A DNA stretch of 13,169 bases from an uncultured Flammeovirgaceae bacterium (GTDB lineage: Bacteria > Bacteroidota > Bacteroidia > Cytophagales > Cyclobacteriaceae): NCBI GenBank assembly GCA_946480685.1, contig CAMLLI010000024.1, positions 1-13,169 on the forward strand, written 5' to 3'. Both the position numbers and the translations under genes were made by a program. The notes beneath the pieces were generated by a model, which ran no database searches, had not been told where the DNA came from, and worked only from the letters and a program-made list of their open reading frames with translations. Positions 1-7,491 of this stretch are shown piece by piece; the stretch's first letter is position 1; the number at the start of each line of letters is the position of its first letter.

Positions 1-181
1 TAGTCTCATCGGTAACATTCATCGCATAGCTGGCTATCTTCCCTCCTGCTGCGAGTATATTGGCCACCGATTCCTCCAGCAACGGTGCGTTAACATCGGT
101 TGCCACCAGAATGGCACCCAAACCGCGCGCAGCTCCGGTTACCAAAATCACTTTTCCTTTTAGCGTTGTAAGTTCTTTCAT
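1..181 (-). CDS. Short-chain dehydrogenase/reductase (SDR), N-terminal part, cut by window edge
   Basis: Only the first 60 codons are inside the window, read leftwards from an ATG at 179-181. The protein begins with a short leader and then beta-1 of a Rossmann fold (KVILVTGAARGLG), giving the TGxxxGxG dinucleotide-binding motif at residues 15-22. Asp29, at the end of the second strand (VATD), favours NAD(H) over NADP(H). The later MNVTDET segment matches the strand-3 region where SDRs usually read D-V-T/S-D. Family membership is clear, but the substrate cannot be told because the catalytic Tyr-x3-Lys lies outside the window. It starts 16 nt after the stop of the glycosyltransferase gene and has no Shine-Dalgarno sequence, so it is probably co-transcribed and may make or modify a sugar for the same glycan. 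That role is inference. Confidence 0.88.
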   Translation of the reverse strand, partial: MKELTTLKGKVILVTGAARGLGAILVATDVNAPLLEESVANILAAGGKIASYAMNVTDET

Positions 182-197
182 GTATATAGATTAACTT

Positions 198-1193
198 TTA
201 ATTGTCCATAATGCTTTCCGTAATATTATCCGATGTAAACGTTCTGTTGATGGCAGACTGAAATACACGCAGCCAATCGGATTGAAAACGCTCCATCGAA
301 AATTTATCAAGTGCAGTCTGCCGTGCTCCTTTTGACAATTCTTTTGCTTTCCTAGAATCTTCCAGTAACGACTTCATTTTATCGATAAGGTAATTTTCAT
401 CCGTAGATATATACCCGGAGTAATCATTCTTAACCGTGATGGCCATTTCGGTTGTTGACAAACCAACAATGGGCATACCGGCCATCATCGCCTCGCATAC
501 TGCCAGCCCGAGACTGGTATAGCGTATAGGATTAAAAAAGAAACGATACTGCGAAATGAAAGCCGGCAATTCACGATTGCTGATCTCACCAAGGCCTCCA
601 ACTTCTTCCGATCCCATTCCCACTATATCAATCGGAATCTCTTCTCTTACTTTCAGAAATATATCCAGACCAAGTCGTCTGCCACGTTTCGCTATACCGT
701 TGATCACTACAATGCCTTTCTCAAGCCGGCCATCGTATAGCATGCCCGGATCTGTTACTCCGTGCTCGATTACCACGGTAGGCGTATTATTGTTATTCCA
801 CATCAGGTTATTGAAGTGGGTAACATGTACCAGCAGTATATCCGGATCATTTACAATATGTCGTGTATCGGTTGGTACTTCGCGCGGAGGATCGTGTTCG
901 AGGTATAGCTTAGGCAACGCTCGCTGCTCAGCCGAAAGAATTTCATACTGATCTTCCAGGTAATTCTTTCGCGATTGAAAAAGTATACAATCAAGTTCCA
1001 GATCTTTCACATCTTCCGCAGGCACACCAATCACATTCGCTCCCCATGGAAAACCGGGGGTACGTGCTCCATATCCTTCTTCCTTGCTGTTTTTATACGG
1101 CAGGTAAAATATACAGGGTGTTTGTGTGAGGTAATACAAGTAACTGCCATGTATATGCCATGTTAAAACCCGTATTGCATTTGCGTTGTCCAT
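198..1193 (-). CDS. Glycosyltransferase, GT-B fold, GT4-like (group 1)
   Basis: A 331-residue cytoplasmic protein without signal peptide or membrane segment. The C-terminal half fits the nucleotide-sugar-binding domain of GT4 (group 1) transferases: a strand plus glycine loop near 163-175 (INGIAKRGRRLG), VGMGSEE at 191-197, and SLGLAVCEAMMAGMPIVG at 227-244. The last is the counterpart of the family's EFGL..LEAMACGxPVV stretch. Glu234 is kept, but the first Glu of the usual E-x7-E pair is Thr226. The N-terminal half has a poly-Asn turn (WNNNN, 132-136) and an IEHGV motif at 142-146. It lies between a GT9 gene (18-nt gap) and an SDR gene (16-nt gap), both on the same strand, which suggests an operon for lipopolysaccharide core, O-antigen or exopolysaccharide. 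Donor and acceptor are not predictable. The first ATG fits; no Shine-Dalgarno sequence is visible. Confidence 0.85.
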   Translation of the reverse strand: MDNANAIRVLTWHIHGSYLYYLTQTPCIFYLPYKNSKEEGYGARTPGFPWGANVIGVPAEDVKDLELDCILFQSRKNYLEDQYEILSAEQRALPKLYLEHDPPREVPTDTRHIVNDPDILLVHVTHFNNLMWNNNNTPTVVIEHGVTDPGMLYDGRLEKGIVVINGIAKRGRRLGLDIFLKVREEIPIDIVGMGSEEVGGLGEISNRELPAFISQYRFFFNPIRYTSLGLAVCEAMMAGMPIVGLSTTEMAITVKNDYSGYISTDENYLIDKMKSLLEDSRKAKELSKGARQTALDKFSMERFQSDWLRVFQSAINRTFTSDNITESIMDN

Positions 1194-1211
1194 AAGCCTG
1201 TGGAGTTAAAT

Positions 1212-2354
1212 TCAAGTATATAGTAATTCGTTGGGCACTACTGATTGTCTGTTTTCTGCTTTTATAGCAGGCGATAAAATATCATCTGCAACCTGAAGTA
1301 TACTGGCAGCCGGTATATCCTGAATGAAAGAAACTTCATGCCGGCACGTTGTCTGCGGTTCAAACGGATACGGATCATTTGGTATAATACCACAAAGCGG
1401 ACACGTCAATTGCCAACTGATAACCGGTCGATGTAGCGCGCGATTCAAGGGCGCCCAGTTAATAACGTTCGGTGCCCAGTAAAGTCCTATAGTAGGACAC
1501 TGCACAGCCTGTGCAACATGCAGCGGCCCGGTATCAGGTGCAATCATGAGACTTGCCCGCGAAGCCAATGCAGCAAGTCCTCCTATACTAATGCCACATG
1601 CATTTATAGCGGAGCGTTGCATCCTGTTAATAATATCGTTTGCTATAGCATGATCAGCCATAGATCCCACAAAGACTACGCTTACATTTCTTTCTGCGAG
1701 TGAATCAGCGAGTGTGCTATAATTTTCCAGGGGCCACATTCTGCGTATATCATTCGCTACCGGATTTATCAGTATATAGGACTCACTTTCATGATCTATG
1801 TTGAAACGTTTTACTTCGTCCCAATCACCTGGCAATACGTGAACGGAAGGCTCATATATATCGGTTGTTGCACCAACTAACGTTGCTATTTCGAGGTAAC
1901 GCATTACTTCATGCTGATAATAATAGTAGTGAATACTCCGATCGAGATTTGCCGCACCTTCACACCACGATCCTGCTGTGACCCTCGCTCCCAGTTGATT
2001 AACAAAAGCATTTGCCGAAAGACCGTTACCCTGAAAGCTGATGGCTATATCAAATGCTTCTGCACGCATACGAGTAAAAAAATCTTCGAGTGCATATATA
2101 TCTTCATGCTGACCGTGTTCATGACCAACACCATGTTTTACAGGTACAACTTCCACACGATCAACCGGACTTCTTCCTTTTACCAGGAACTCATGCTGCC
2201 AGCATCTGCCGAGTAATACAATCTCTGCGTGCGGATAAGTATGTCGCAGTGCGTGAAGAGCAGGAAGTATCACCATGAAATCTCCCAGCGCACCCGCCCG
2301 TAAAACCGCTATTTTTTTTACGTTGTCTACTTTGTAAGGAGATACCATGAACAA
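1212..2354 (-). CDS. Glycosyltransferase family 9 protein (ADP-heptose:LPS heptosyltransferase-like)
   Basis: A 380-residue GT-B protein. The N-terminal motif KIAVLRAGALGDFMVILPAL (14-33) is the GT9 glycine loop (usually I-R-x-S-x-L-G-D). The C-terminal nucleotide-binding motif is IAPDTGPLHVAQA at 271-283, with Asp274 and His279, and ends the Rossmann unit with GLYWAPN. Members transfer L-glycero-D-manno-heptose or a related sugar from ADP-heptose in the cytoplasm, during LPS core or other glycan assembly. Less usual features are a Cys set (Cys318, Cys321, Cys337: CPLC then TTCRHEVSFI), a His-rich stretch at 74-83 and a YYYY run at 143-146. The start at 2352-2354 is the first ATG; a second ATG at codon 3 is equally possible. 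It is the first gene of the leftward glycan operon, with a 298-bp upstream gap. The exact sugar is unknown. Confidence 0.9.
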   Translation of the reverse strand: MFMVSPYKVDNVKKIAVLRAGALGDFMVILPALHALRHTYPHAEIVLLGRCWQHEFLVKGRSPVDRVEVVPVKHGVGHEHGQHEDIYALEDFFTRMRAEAFDIAISFQGNGLSANAFVNQLGARVTAGSWCEGAANLDRSIHYYYYQHEVMRYLEIATLVGATTDIYEPSVHVLPGDWDEVKRFNIDHESESYILINPVANDIRRMWPLENYSTLADSLAERNVSVVFVGSMADHAIANDIINRMQRSAINACGISIGGLAALASRASLMIAPDTGPLHVAQAVQCPTIGLYWAPNVINWAPLNRALHRPVISWQLTCPLCGIIPNDPYPFEPQTTCRHEVSFIQDIPAASILQVADDILSPAIKAENRQSVVPNELLYT

Positions 2355-2652
2355 GATTTATTAGGTGCGATATGCACTTCATAAAAATTGATGCCTTTAA
2401 CGCACGAGTATAAACGCGAGAGCATTTGCGGACTTATTGTATCTTTTAGAACAGCAAGCGATGAAGTGGTGTAGCTTATATTGGACGTAAATCAAATCTG
2501 TTAAATCATGACTGACTCATCACAACTATACTTATATACTTACTCTTCTACTATGTAAGGCCCGGTAAATAATGAGTCACAACGTTACATCATCGCAGAG
2601 AAGGCATAGTATTTTAGCATTGTATCCCACTCGTTCATAACTATAATCACGC
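2355..2652. other. Divergent intergenic region between GT9 operon and EEP-fold gene
   Basis: 298 bp without a convincing gene. It should hold the leftward promoter of the glycan operon and the rightward promoter of the EEP gene, but no clean Bacteroidota promoter (TTG, 19-21 nt, TAnnTTTG) was found on either strand. The nearest plus-strand match to a -7 box is TATTTTAG at 2610-2617 (one mismatch), without a good -33 partner. An inverted repeat TGACTCAT (2513-2520) / ATGAGTCA (2572-2579) is present, with arms 51 nt apart; its meaning is uncertain. Confidence 0.45.
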
Positions 2653-3399
2653 ATGCTTCGAATAGCAACACTTAATCTCAACTACTACATCGAGAAGCAT
2701 GGTCCGTGGGAGCTGCGGAAAAAACTGATCGTAGAACAACTTCGAAATATAAATCCACACATCATCGCGCTTCAGGCTGTTGCACGGCATCCTGATCAAT
2801 ATGAAGGAAAAGACCAGGCGCTTCAGCTATACGAAGCGTTGACTGGTTATCAATCGCATTACTTCCAGGAAGCACAAGCCGCTGCCGATGGCACGCAACA
2901 AGGCAATGCCGTAATTGCTGCTTTACCCATAATTGAAAAAAACTATCTGAAACTAACGATGAAGAGCGGACTGGACGACACCAATCATCGCATCATCACG
3001 CGCACATCGTTCAAGAGTAAAGATGAGACATTCGATCTATACAATGCGCATTTCTCCTGGGTAGAAGAACAGAGCACCCTAAATGCAGACGAAGCAGTTA
3101 AGTTCATAGAGAAAGGTCATTCAATGGCTGTGCTTGCGGGCGATCTGAACACAACTGCAGAAAGCACTTCTTTTCTTCCTTTCCATAAAAAGAAATTTAC
3201 CGATGCATGGTATATAGCGCATAAAGACGAACCCGGCTATACTTTTGAATCGAATAATCCTTCCATTCGTATCGACTATTTCTGGTTATCACCTGCTATA
3301 CAGGGAAAACTGAAAATCATAGAGATACTCGCGCCACCTCCGGATAGTCCTGCACGATTATCAGATCATCACGGCCTGGTATTGGAACTTGATCTTTAA
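2653..3399 (+). CDS. Endonuclease/exonuclease/phosphatase (EEP) fold protein, atypical metal site
   Basis: A 248-residue protein with no signal peptide, covering the whole EEP (DNase I/ExoIII/sphingomyelinase) fold. Recognisable motifs in order are ATLNLN at 5-10 (Asn8), IIALQAV at 37-43, GNAVIAALPI at 84-93, NAHFSW at 131-136 (His133), LAGDLNTTAES at 161-171 (Asp164, Asn166), RIDYFWLSP at 206-214 (Asp208) and LSDHHGLVLEL at 236-246 (Asp238-His239 catalytic pair). The family's metal-binding Glu in LQE(V/x) is replaced by Ala42 (codon GCT at 2776-2778). Other active-site residues are intact, so it may use an altered metal site, be weakened, or have another role. The substrate (nucleic acid, phospholipid or phosphoester) cannot be told. 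The gene stands alone and converges with the permease gene. No Shine-Dalgarno sequence; the ATG at 2653 directly opens the first conserved strand. Confidence 0.85.
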   Translation: MLRIATLNLNYYIEKHGPWELRKKLIVEQLRNINPHIIALQAVARHPDQYEGKDQALQLYEALTGYQSHYFQEAQAAADGTQQGNAVIAALPIIEKNYLKLTMKSGLDDTNHRIITRTSFKSKDETFDLYNAHFSWVEEQSTLNADEAVKFIEKGHSMAVLAGDLNTTAESTSFLPFHKKKFTDAWYIAHKDEPGYTFESNNPSIRIDYFWLSPAIQGKLKIIEILAPPPDSPARLSDHHGLVLELDL

Positions 3400-3445
3400 A
3401 AAAAATCAGCAGGGAGTATATCGTGATATAAATATACTTCCCTGC
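3398..3445 (-). terminator. Rho-independent terminator of the permease gene
   Basis: An inverted repeat pairs 3409-3420 (GCAGGGAGTATA) with 3433-3445 (TATACTTCCCTGC), forming a 12-bp stem with one bulged base and a 12-nt loop. Read on the minus strand, the stem is followed after three bases by eight consecutive T (plus-strand A run 3398-3405). This is the layout of an intrinsic terminator for the leftward permease gene ending at 3474. The T run overlaps the stop codon of the convergent EEP gene. On the plus strand there is no T run after the stem, so termination of the EEP transcript here would be weaker. Confidence 0.75.
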
Positions 3446-3473
3446 ATGGTCCTTCCTCAACAATTAACAGCAT

Positions 3474-6158
3474 TTAGTCAGTGCGCAATGACTCCACCGG
3501 GTTGGTTCGTGAAGCGCGTATCGTCTGCGAGCCAATAGTTAACAAACCCAGCGCCAGCAAAATTACCGTCCCGGTAAAAACGGTTCCGAATCCAAACTCA
3601 ACACGGTTTGGAAATTTCTGAAGCCACAGGTTGTTTACTACATAACTAAGCGGAGCACCGATCACAACAGCGATGGCCAGTACTTTCAGAAATTCACGCG
3701 AGAGCAGATATGCAATTCTGAAATTTTCTGCGCCCATCACTTTGCGTATACCAACCTCTTTCTTTTTACGCTCCGCAGTATACGTTGCCATGCCCAGCAT
3801 ACCCAGGCACGCTATAATTACCGAGAGAAAAGCAATGAACCCCAGTATTGTCACAATATCAAATATACCTTGATGTGTAGTGGCGAGTTGATCGTCAAAG
3901 AATTCGTATTGCATGGCGTGTGCCGGATCAACCTGTTTCCATTTGGATTCCATCTTTGCAAGAGTACCCATCAGATCCGGAGAAACGATTTTCACATTCG
4001 CATATACATAGTCTTGTTCATTCCGCATAACCAGTGGGCCTATATCATGCGAATTAATCAGGAGCTTATACCGGAAGTCTTCTACAACACCTACTACTTC
4101 CATTGGCTCATTTCCCCATTTGTTTTCGAATACCTGTCCTATAATTTCTGCCGGATGTTTATAGCTCAATGCATGTACCATCTGTTCATTCACAACGATA
4201 TACCTGCCAGACGAATCCGTTGGTTCAGGCAGCCCCTTACCAGCGATAACTTTCAAACCCAGGTTGTCAATGAAATTTTCGTCTGTATGCAAAATGCCTG
4301 CCTCCAGGTAATCGCCCGCTTCACCGGAACGCCTCAGGTGCATGTTATTATTTTGACCGGTAGCCGGAACTATATTGGTTGCAGATATAGTACCCACACC
4401 CGGTATACTGCTCCATTCATTTGCTAACTTTCTATAGTCGTTACCCTGTAAATCTATATTCACAATGTTTGCTGATGCAAAACCATAGTCAAACTCCAGG
4501 AAATGTTTAAACTGGTTGAAGATTAAAATAGAGGTAGTGATGAAGAACAACGAAATAACAAACTGCGACACACTTAACACCTTACGCAGCCCTAACTTTC
4601 CTATACCTATACTTCCTATATTCTTCAATACACGAACGGGCTCATATCGCGCCAAGTGAAAAGCCGGATATATACCCGCCACGAAACCGGTAAGCAAAGC
4701 GAATGCTACAAACGAAATATATACTTCCGGAGAATCGGGCAGATCGAACTTCAGATGCTTGTTAATCCACAATCCTTTAAATGCAGGTTTTACAAAAAGA
4801 AGTAATAGCAATGCCATTGCCAATGCCAGAAATGCGGTGATAATGGATTCACTCAGAAACTGCACGACAAGTGATTTCTTATTGGCGCCTGTAACTTTAC
4901 GCACGCCTATTTCTTTTGCCCTCGTGAGCGCACGCGCCACGGATAAATTAGTATAGTTGAGACAAGCCGAGATCATAATCACCAATGCCAGTATGCTAAG
5001 GAAATAGTAACCTTCCAGCGGCATGCGGTTGTTGGTATCATTTCCTTTCAGTCCCAGTTGTATATCTGCCAGCCTTTGAGGTTCAAGCTGCAAACCTTTT
5101 GCATGCTCTGCTTTCGTATTTGCATACTTGCGCTTTACAAGATCATGTAATGCCGATACAAGATCGTTCTCTGTCTTGTCGGGTGCGAGCAACGCATAGG
5201 TATAGGTTCTGAAATACCACTCCCAGTTGTTTGAAAAGTCTTCAACCTTCTTATCGATATATAGTTGTGACTGTGTAGAGACCGACATCAACACATCGAA
5301 CTTCAGATGCGATCTATACTTTTCAACATCCATAACACCAGTCACGGTAAAACTTCCCCACGGAACAGCCGCATCGCCCCCGCCACGCTGTGTAACCGGA
5401 AACGGCAATTTACGATCGGCAAACTCAACAACTTTACCAATGGGATTTTCATCGCGGAATAACTGGTGCGCCAATGCTTTACTAATCACAATGGATTTAG
5501 GTGCTTCTAGGGCTGTATACTTGTTTCCTTCCTCCAGGTCGAAACTGAATACGCGAAAGAAAGCCGGGTCTGTAAAATACCCACCGGCCTGGATCACTTG
5601 CTCATGGTAAGTTATATCTCCGCCTACACCGGGTGTAAGATTGGTAGTCTCCTCTACAACCGGGTACTCTGCTTTAAACGTACTGGCTAGTGGAAACGGA
5701 CTTGTTGCATACGGCCGCTTTGAACTTTCCTGGCCGGAAAGTATACGGTATATACGTTCTTTCTTCTCGTGAAACTGATCGTAACTTCGCTGGTCTGCAA
5801 GCATGAGCATAACCAGCATGCACACCGACATAGCGACCGAGAGACCGAATATATTGATGAACGAAAATGTTTTATACTTCCGGATATTCCGGAGGCTCAC
5901 TTTGAAGTAATTTTTTAGCATACCATAATGCTTTATAGTGTAATGAGGTTGTGATGGTTTAATGATACCGGGTCTGCAGAGCAATACAACATCGATGATA
6001 AAATTCACGTCAGCTTTTCTTTTACCTGTGGCATCGCATCGCTCATAATAAAATTCCATCAGATCGCCTTCGATGGAATCTTTTAATGCCGGATGACAAA
6101 ACCACCGGAAGAAGCGCAGGAAAAAACGTGGTGGCGAGGGTCTGTTGTTTTCAATCAT
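3474..6158 (-). CDS. MacB/FtsX-family ABC transporter permease with N-terminal permease-prefix domain
   Basis: An 894-residue inner-membrane protein. Residues 1-75 form a cytoplasmic 'permease prefix' region (RFFRWFCHPALKDSIEGDLMEFYYER), typical of long Bacteroidota permeases. TM1 is near 99-120, followed by a large periplasmic MacB-PCD-type domain to about 380. TMs follow near 385-405, 432-456, 479-500 and 528-548, then a second periplasmic domain to about 765. The last three TMs are near 770-790, 826-844 and 856-876. Each FtsX unit carries the conserved cytoplasmic signature: EIGVRKVTGA at 416-425 and EVGIRKVMGA at 801-810. Such permeases work with a LolD/MacB-type ATPase, in efflux, lipoprotein release or cell-envelope signalling rather than classical import. 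No ATPase and no PadR-type regulator, the frequent partner of prefix-domain permeases, lies next to it. The length is complete, with no frameshift. The substrate is unknown. Confidence 0.9.
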   Translation of the reverse strand: MIENNRPSPPRFFLRFFRWFCHPALKDSIEGDLMEFYYERCDATGKRKADVNFIIDVVLLCRPGIIKPSQPHYTIKHYGMLKNYFKVSLRNIRKYKTFSFINIFGLSVAMSVCMLVMLMLADQRSYDQFHEKKERIYRILSGQESSKRPYATSPFPLASTFKAEYPVVEETTNLTPGVGGDITYHEQVIQAGGYFTDPAFFRVFSFDLEEGNKYTALEAPKSIVISKALAHQLFRDENPIGKVVEFADRKLPFPVTQRGGGDAAVPWGSFTVTGVMDVEKYRSHLKFDVLMSVSTQSQLYIDKKVEDFSNNWEWYFRTYTYALLAPDKTENDLVSALHDLVKRKYANTKAEHAKGLQLEPQRLADIQLGLKGNDTNNRMPLEGYYFLSILALVIMISACLNYTNLSVARALTRAKEIGVRKVTGANKKSLVVQFLSESIITAFLALAMALLLLLFVKPAFKGLWINKHLKFDLPDSPEVYISFVAFALLTGFVAGIYPAFHLARYEPVRVLKNIGSIGIGKLGLRKVLSVSQFVISLFFITTSILIFNQFKHFLEFDYGFASANIVNIDLQGNDYRKLANEWSSIPGVGTISATNIVPATGQNNNMHLRRSGEAGDYLEAGILHTDENFIDNLGLKVIAGKGLPEPTDSSGRYIVVNEQMVHALSYKHPAEIIGQVFENKWGNEPMEVVGVVEDFRYKLLINSHDIGPLVMRNEQDYVYANVKIVSPDLMGTLAKMESKWKQVDPAHAMQYEFFDDQLATTHQGIFDIVTILGFIAFLSVIIACLGMLGMATYTAERKKKEVGIRKVMGAENFRIAYLLSREFLKVLAIAVVIGAPLSYVVNNLWLQKFPNRVEFGFGTVFTGTVILLALGLLTIGSQTIRASRTNPVESLRTD

Positions 6159-6250
6159 CTGTATAACTTCAGCAAATCCGTACTTCGGAGATAATTATTT
6201 CCTATTTGTAGTAATAACATCCGTGCCAAAGCTGAATTGCTGAGGAAAAC

Positions 6251-6262
6251 CGCGTATACGCG
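6251..6262. promoter_or_regulatory. Perfect 12-bp palindrome upstream of the permease gene (possible operator)
   Basis: CGCGTATACGCG is a perfect palindrome 92 nt upstream of the permease start codon, in the 202-bp gap after the GlxA-type regulator gene. On the minus strand it directly follows TATATTTC (plus 6262-6269), a one-mismatch version of the TAnnTTTG -7 box. No -33 element at the normal 19-21 nt spacing was found. If that box is used, the palindrome would sit at the transcription start, a repressor position. Operator function is inference. Confidence 0.3.
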
Positions 6263-6328
6263 AAATATACCCGGATAGATTGTTCAAATCCGTACAACGC
6301 ACTGAACCGGGGCGGTCAGTTACCGGGA

Positions 6329-6343
6329 AGGCTGCAACAGCCT
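6329..6343. other. Small hairpin after the GlxA-type regulator gene
   Basis: AGGCTG, a 3-nt loop and CAGCCT form a 6-bp stem 17 nt past the stop of the leftward regulator gene. It has no T tract on either side, so it is at best a weak terminator or a processing site. A second short palindrome, GCAATATTGC (6348-6357), lies beside it. Confidence 0.25.
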
Positions 6344-6360
6344 ATAGGCAATATTGCTTG

Positions 6361-7341
6361 TTAGTTCAGACGGCTATATTTACTCCTGTACTGCACAGGC
6401 GAAAGACCGGTGATTTTTTTAAACGTTACACGAAATGCTTTACTATCGGTATAGCCTACTTTATACATCACTTCATTTATATTCTCACGCGATGATTCGA
6501 GACTCATTTTGGCAGCTTCTATTTTTACCCGTTGTATATACTCTACGGTGGTGTTGGATGTTGCACGCTTAAATCTTCGTTCGAGATTTCTGCGGCTTAA
6601 TGCTAACATGGAAGCCAGCTGATCTACTGTAATCTTCTGCTGAAAGTTCTGTTCAATAAACTCCTGTGCCTTTCGTACCGGTACATCTTCATGATCTTTC
6701 TGTCCGCTGAAAATTGTAAATGGCGACTGACTTTTACGGTCCACTTCAATCTCAAATACCTTGGCGCATAACACGGCCATTTCGCGGCCAACGTATTTTT
6801 CAACGAGGTATAGTATAAGATTCAAAAACGAATACGCACCTCCGCTGGTATAAATGCCGTGTTCATCGGTGATTACTTTTTCTGCCACGAGATTTATTTC
6901 CGGGAACATCCTTCTGAAATCGTTGGCCATTAGCCAGTGCGTTGCGCAACGCTTCCCCTCGAGCAGTCCGGTGGAAGCCAGTATAAATGCACCAACACAT
7001 AAACTCGCTACTTCTGCTCCGCGTTTGTATTGACCTGTAATCCACTGGATCATATCCTGATTCTCACGTATCACCTTCCGCTGGTCACCATGCACGGCAG
7101 GTATAATAATCAGGTCTGTCTTAAACGACTCACGAAGGGTACGATGCGTATTGAGTTTATAGATACCATTATCAAGAAGTGTCTCGCGCTCCTGTCCTAC
7201 CAGTTCAATTGTAAAACCCGGCTGCTTGCCATCGCGCTGCAGAAACTCGTTTACGTGTGTGAATAGTTTATAGGGGCCTTCAATGCTTCCTACTACAACA
7301 TCGCCTTTCGGTACCAATACAGATATGTGTTTCATATACAT
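6361..7341 (-). CDS. GlxA-family transcriptional regulator (DJ-1/PfpI domain + AraC HTH)
   Basis: A 326-residue two-domain regulator. Residues 1-190 are a DJ-1/PfpI (class I glutamine amidotransferase-like) domain. Its nucleophile-elbow motif is EVASLCVGAFILASTGLLEG with Cys115, followed by ATHW with His135, as in GlxA-type proteins. Residues 221-326 are the AraC/XylS DNA-binding domain: first HTH around 236-258 (KITVDQLASMLALSRRNLERRF), second around 287-308, and the signature GYTDSKAFRVTFKKITGLSPVQYR at 296-319. The amidotransferase-like domain is expected to sense a small molecule, because GlxA-type regulators are usually not enzymes; this comes from the family, not from the sequence. ATG codons at positions 1 and 3 (7341 and 7335) are both possible starts. 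It diverges from the lipoprotein hydrolase gene, and a perfect palindrome between the two starts could be its binding site. Confidence 0.92.
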   Translation of the reverse strand: MYMKHISVLVPKGDVVVGSIEGPYKLFTHVNEFLQRDGKQPGFTIELVGQERETLLDNGIYKLNTHRTLRESFKTDLIIIPAVHGDQRKVIRENQDMIQWITGQYKRGAEVASLCVGAFILASTGLLEGKRCATHWLMANDFRRMFPEINLVAEKVITDEHGIYTSGGAYSFLNLILYLVEKYVGREMAVLCAKVFEIEVDRKSQSPFTIFSGQKDHEDVPVRKAQEFIEQNFQQKITVDQLASMLALSRRNLERRFKRATSNTTVEYIQRVKIEAAKMSLESSRENINEVMYKVGYTDSKAFRVTFKKITGLSPVQYRSKYSRLN

Positions 7342-7362
7342 TCGTAGTTGTTAAACATTTGT

Positions 7363-7379
7363 CCATACGCATCGTATGG
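7363..7379. promoter_or_regulatory. Perfect 7-3-7 palindrome between divergent genes (candidate operator)
   Basis: CCATACG, spacer CAT, CGTATGG: a perfect inverted repeat with 7-bp arms, centred at 7371. It lies 22 nt upstream of the regulator start (7341) and 113 nt upstream of the hydrolase start (7492). It is the clearest symmetric element in this 150-bp divergent region. A plausible reader is the GlxA-type regulator. AraC-family proteins more often bind direct repeats, so a different dimeric regulator is also possible. The arms are seen in the sequence; the function is inferred. Confidence 0.5.
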
Positions 7380-7463
7380 TAAATCAAAGTTGAGGCAAAT
7401 AAATGTCGCGATCAACCCCAGAGATTGCCGTAATTACCCCCGCTCGGTTTACATAAAGGACTA

Positions 7464-7471
7464 TACATTTC
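7464..7471 (+). promoter_or_regulatory. Possible -7 promoter box of the lipoprotein hydrolase gene
   Basis: TACATTTC matches the Bacteroidota -7 consensus TAnnTTTG at seven of eight positions and lies 20 nt before the ATG at 7492, which would leave a leader of roughly 15 nt. No TTG/TTTG is found 19-21 nt upstream, so this is only a weak call. An alternative, AACATTTG at 7354-7361, has TTTC 20 nt upstream and would place the start of transcription at the 7363-7379 palindrome. Confidence 0.25.
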
Positions 7472-7491
7472 ATGTCTCAATATTCTATTAT

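Noticed and set aside
2513..2579. Inverted repeat TGACTCAT / ATGAGTCA in the 2355-2652 gap
   Set aside because: The arms are only 8 bp and 51 nt apart; an 8-bp match in a 300-bp region is close to chance, and no promoter element lines up with it.
3870..4427. 185-codon plus-strand open frame inside the permease gene
   Set aside because: It is antisense to a well-conserved permease, its translation has no recognisable motif, and its open length fits the shadow of the opposite strand. Similar antisense frames at 556-951, 5227-5610, 7621-7971, 7975-8385, 9042-9416 and 10948-11325 were dropped for the same reason.
7348..7491. 48-codon N-terminal extension of the hydrolase
   Set aside because: It would place the lipoprotein signal peptide internally, has no conserved sequence, and overlaps the divergent regulatory region including the palindrome.
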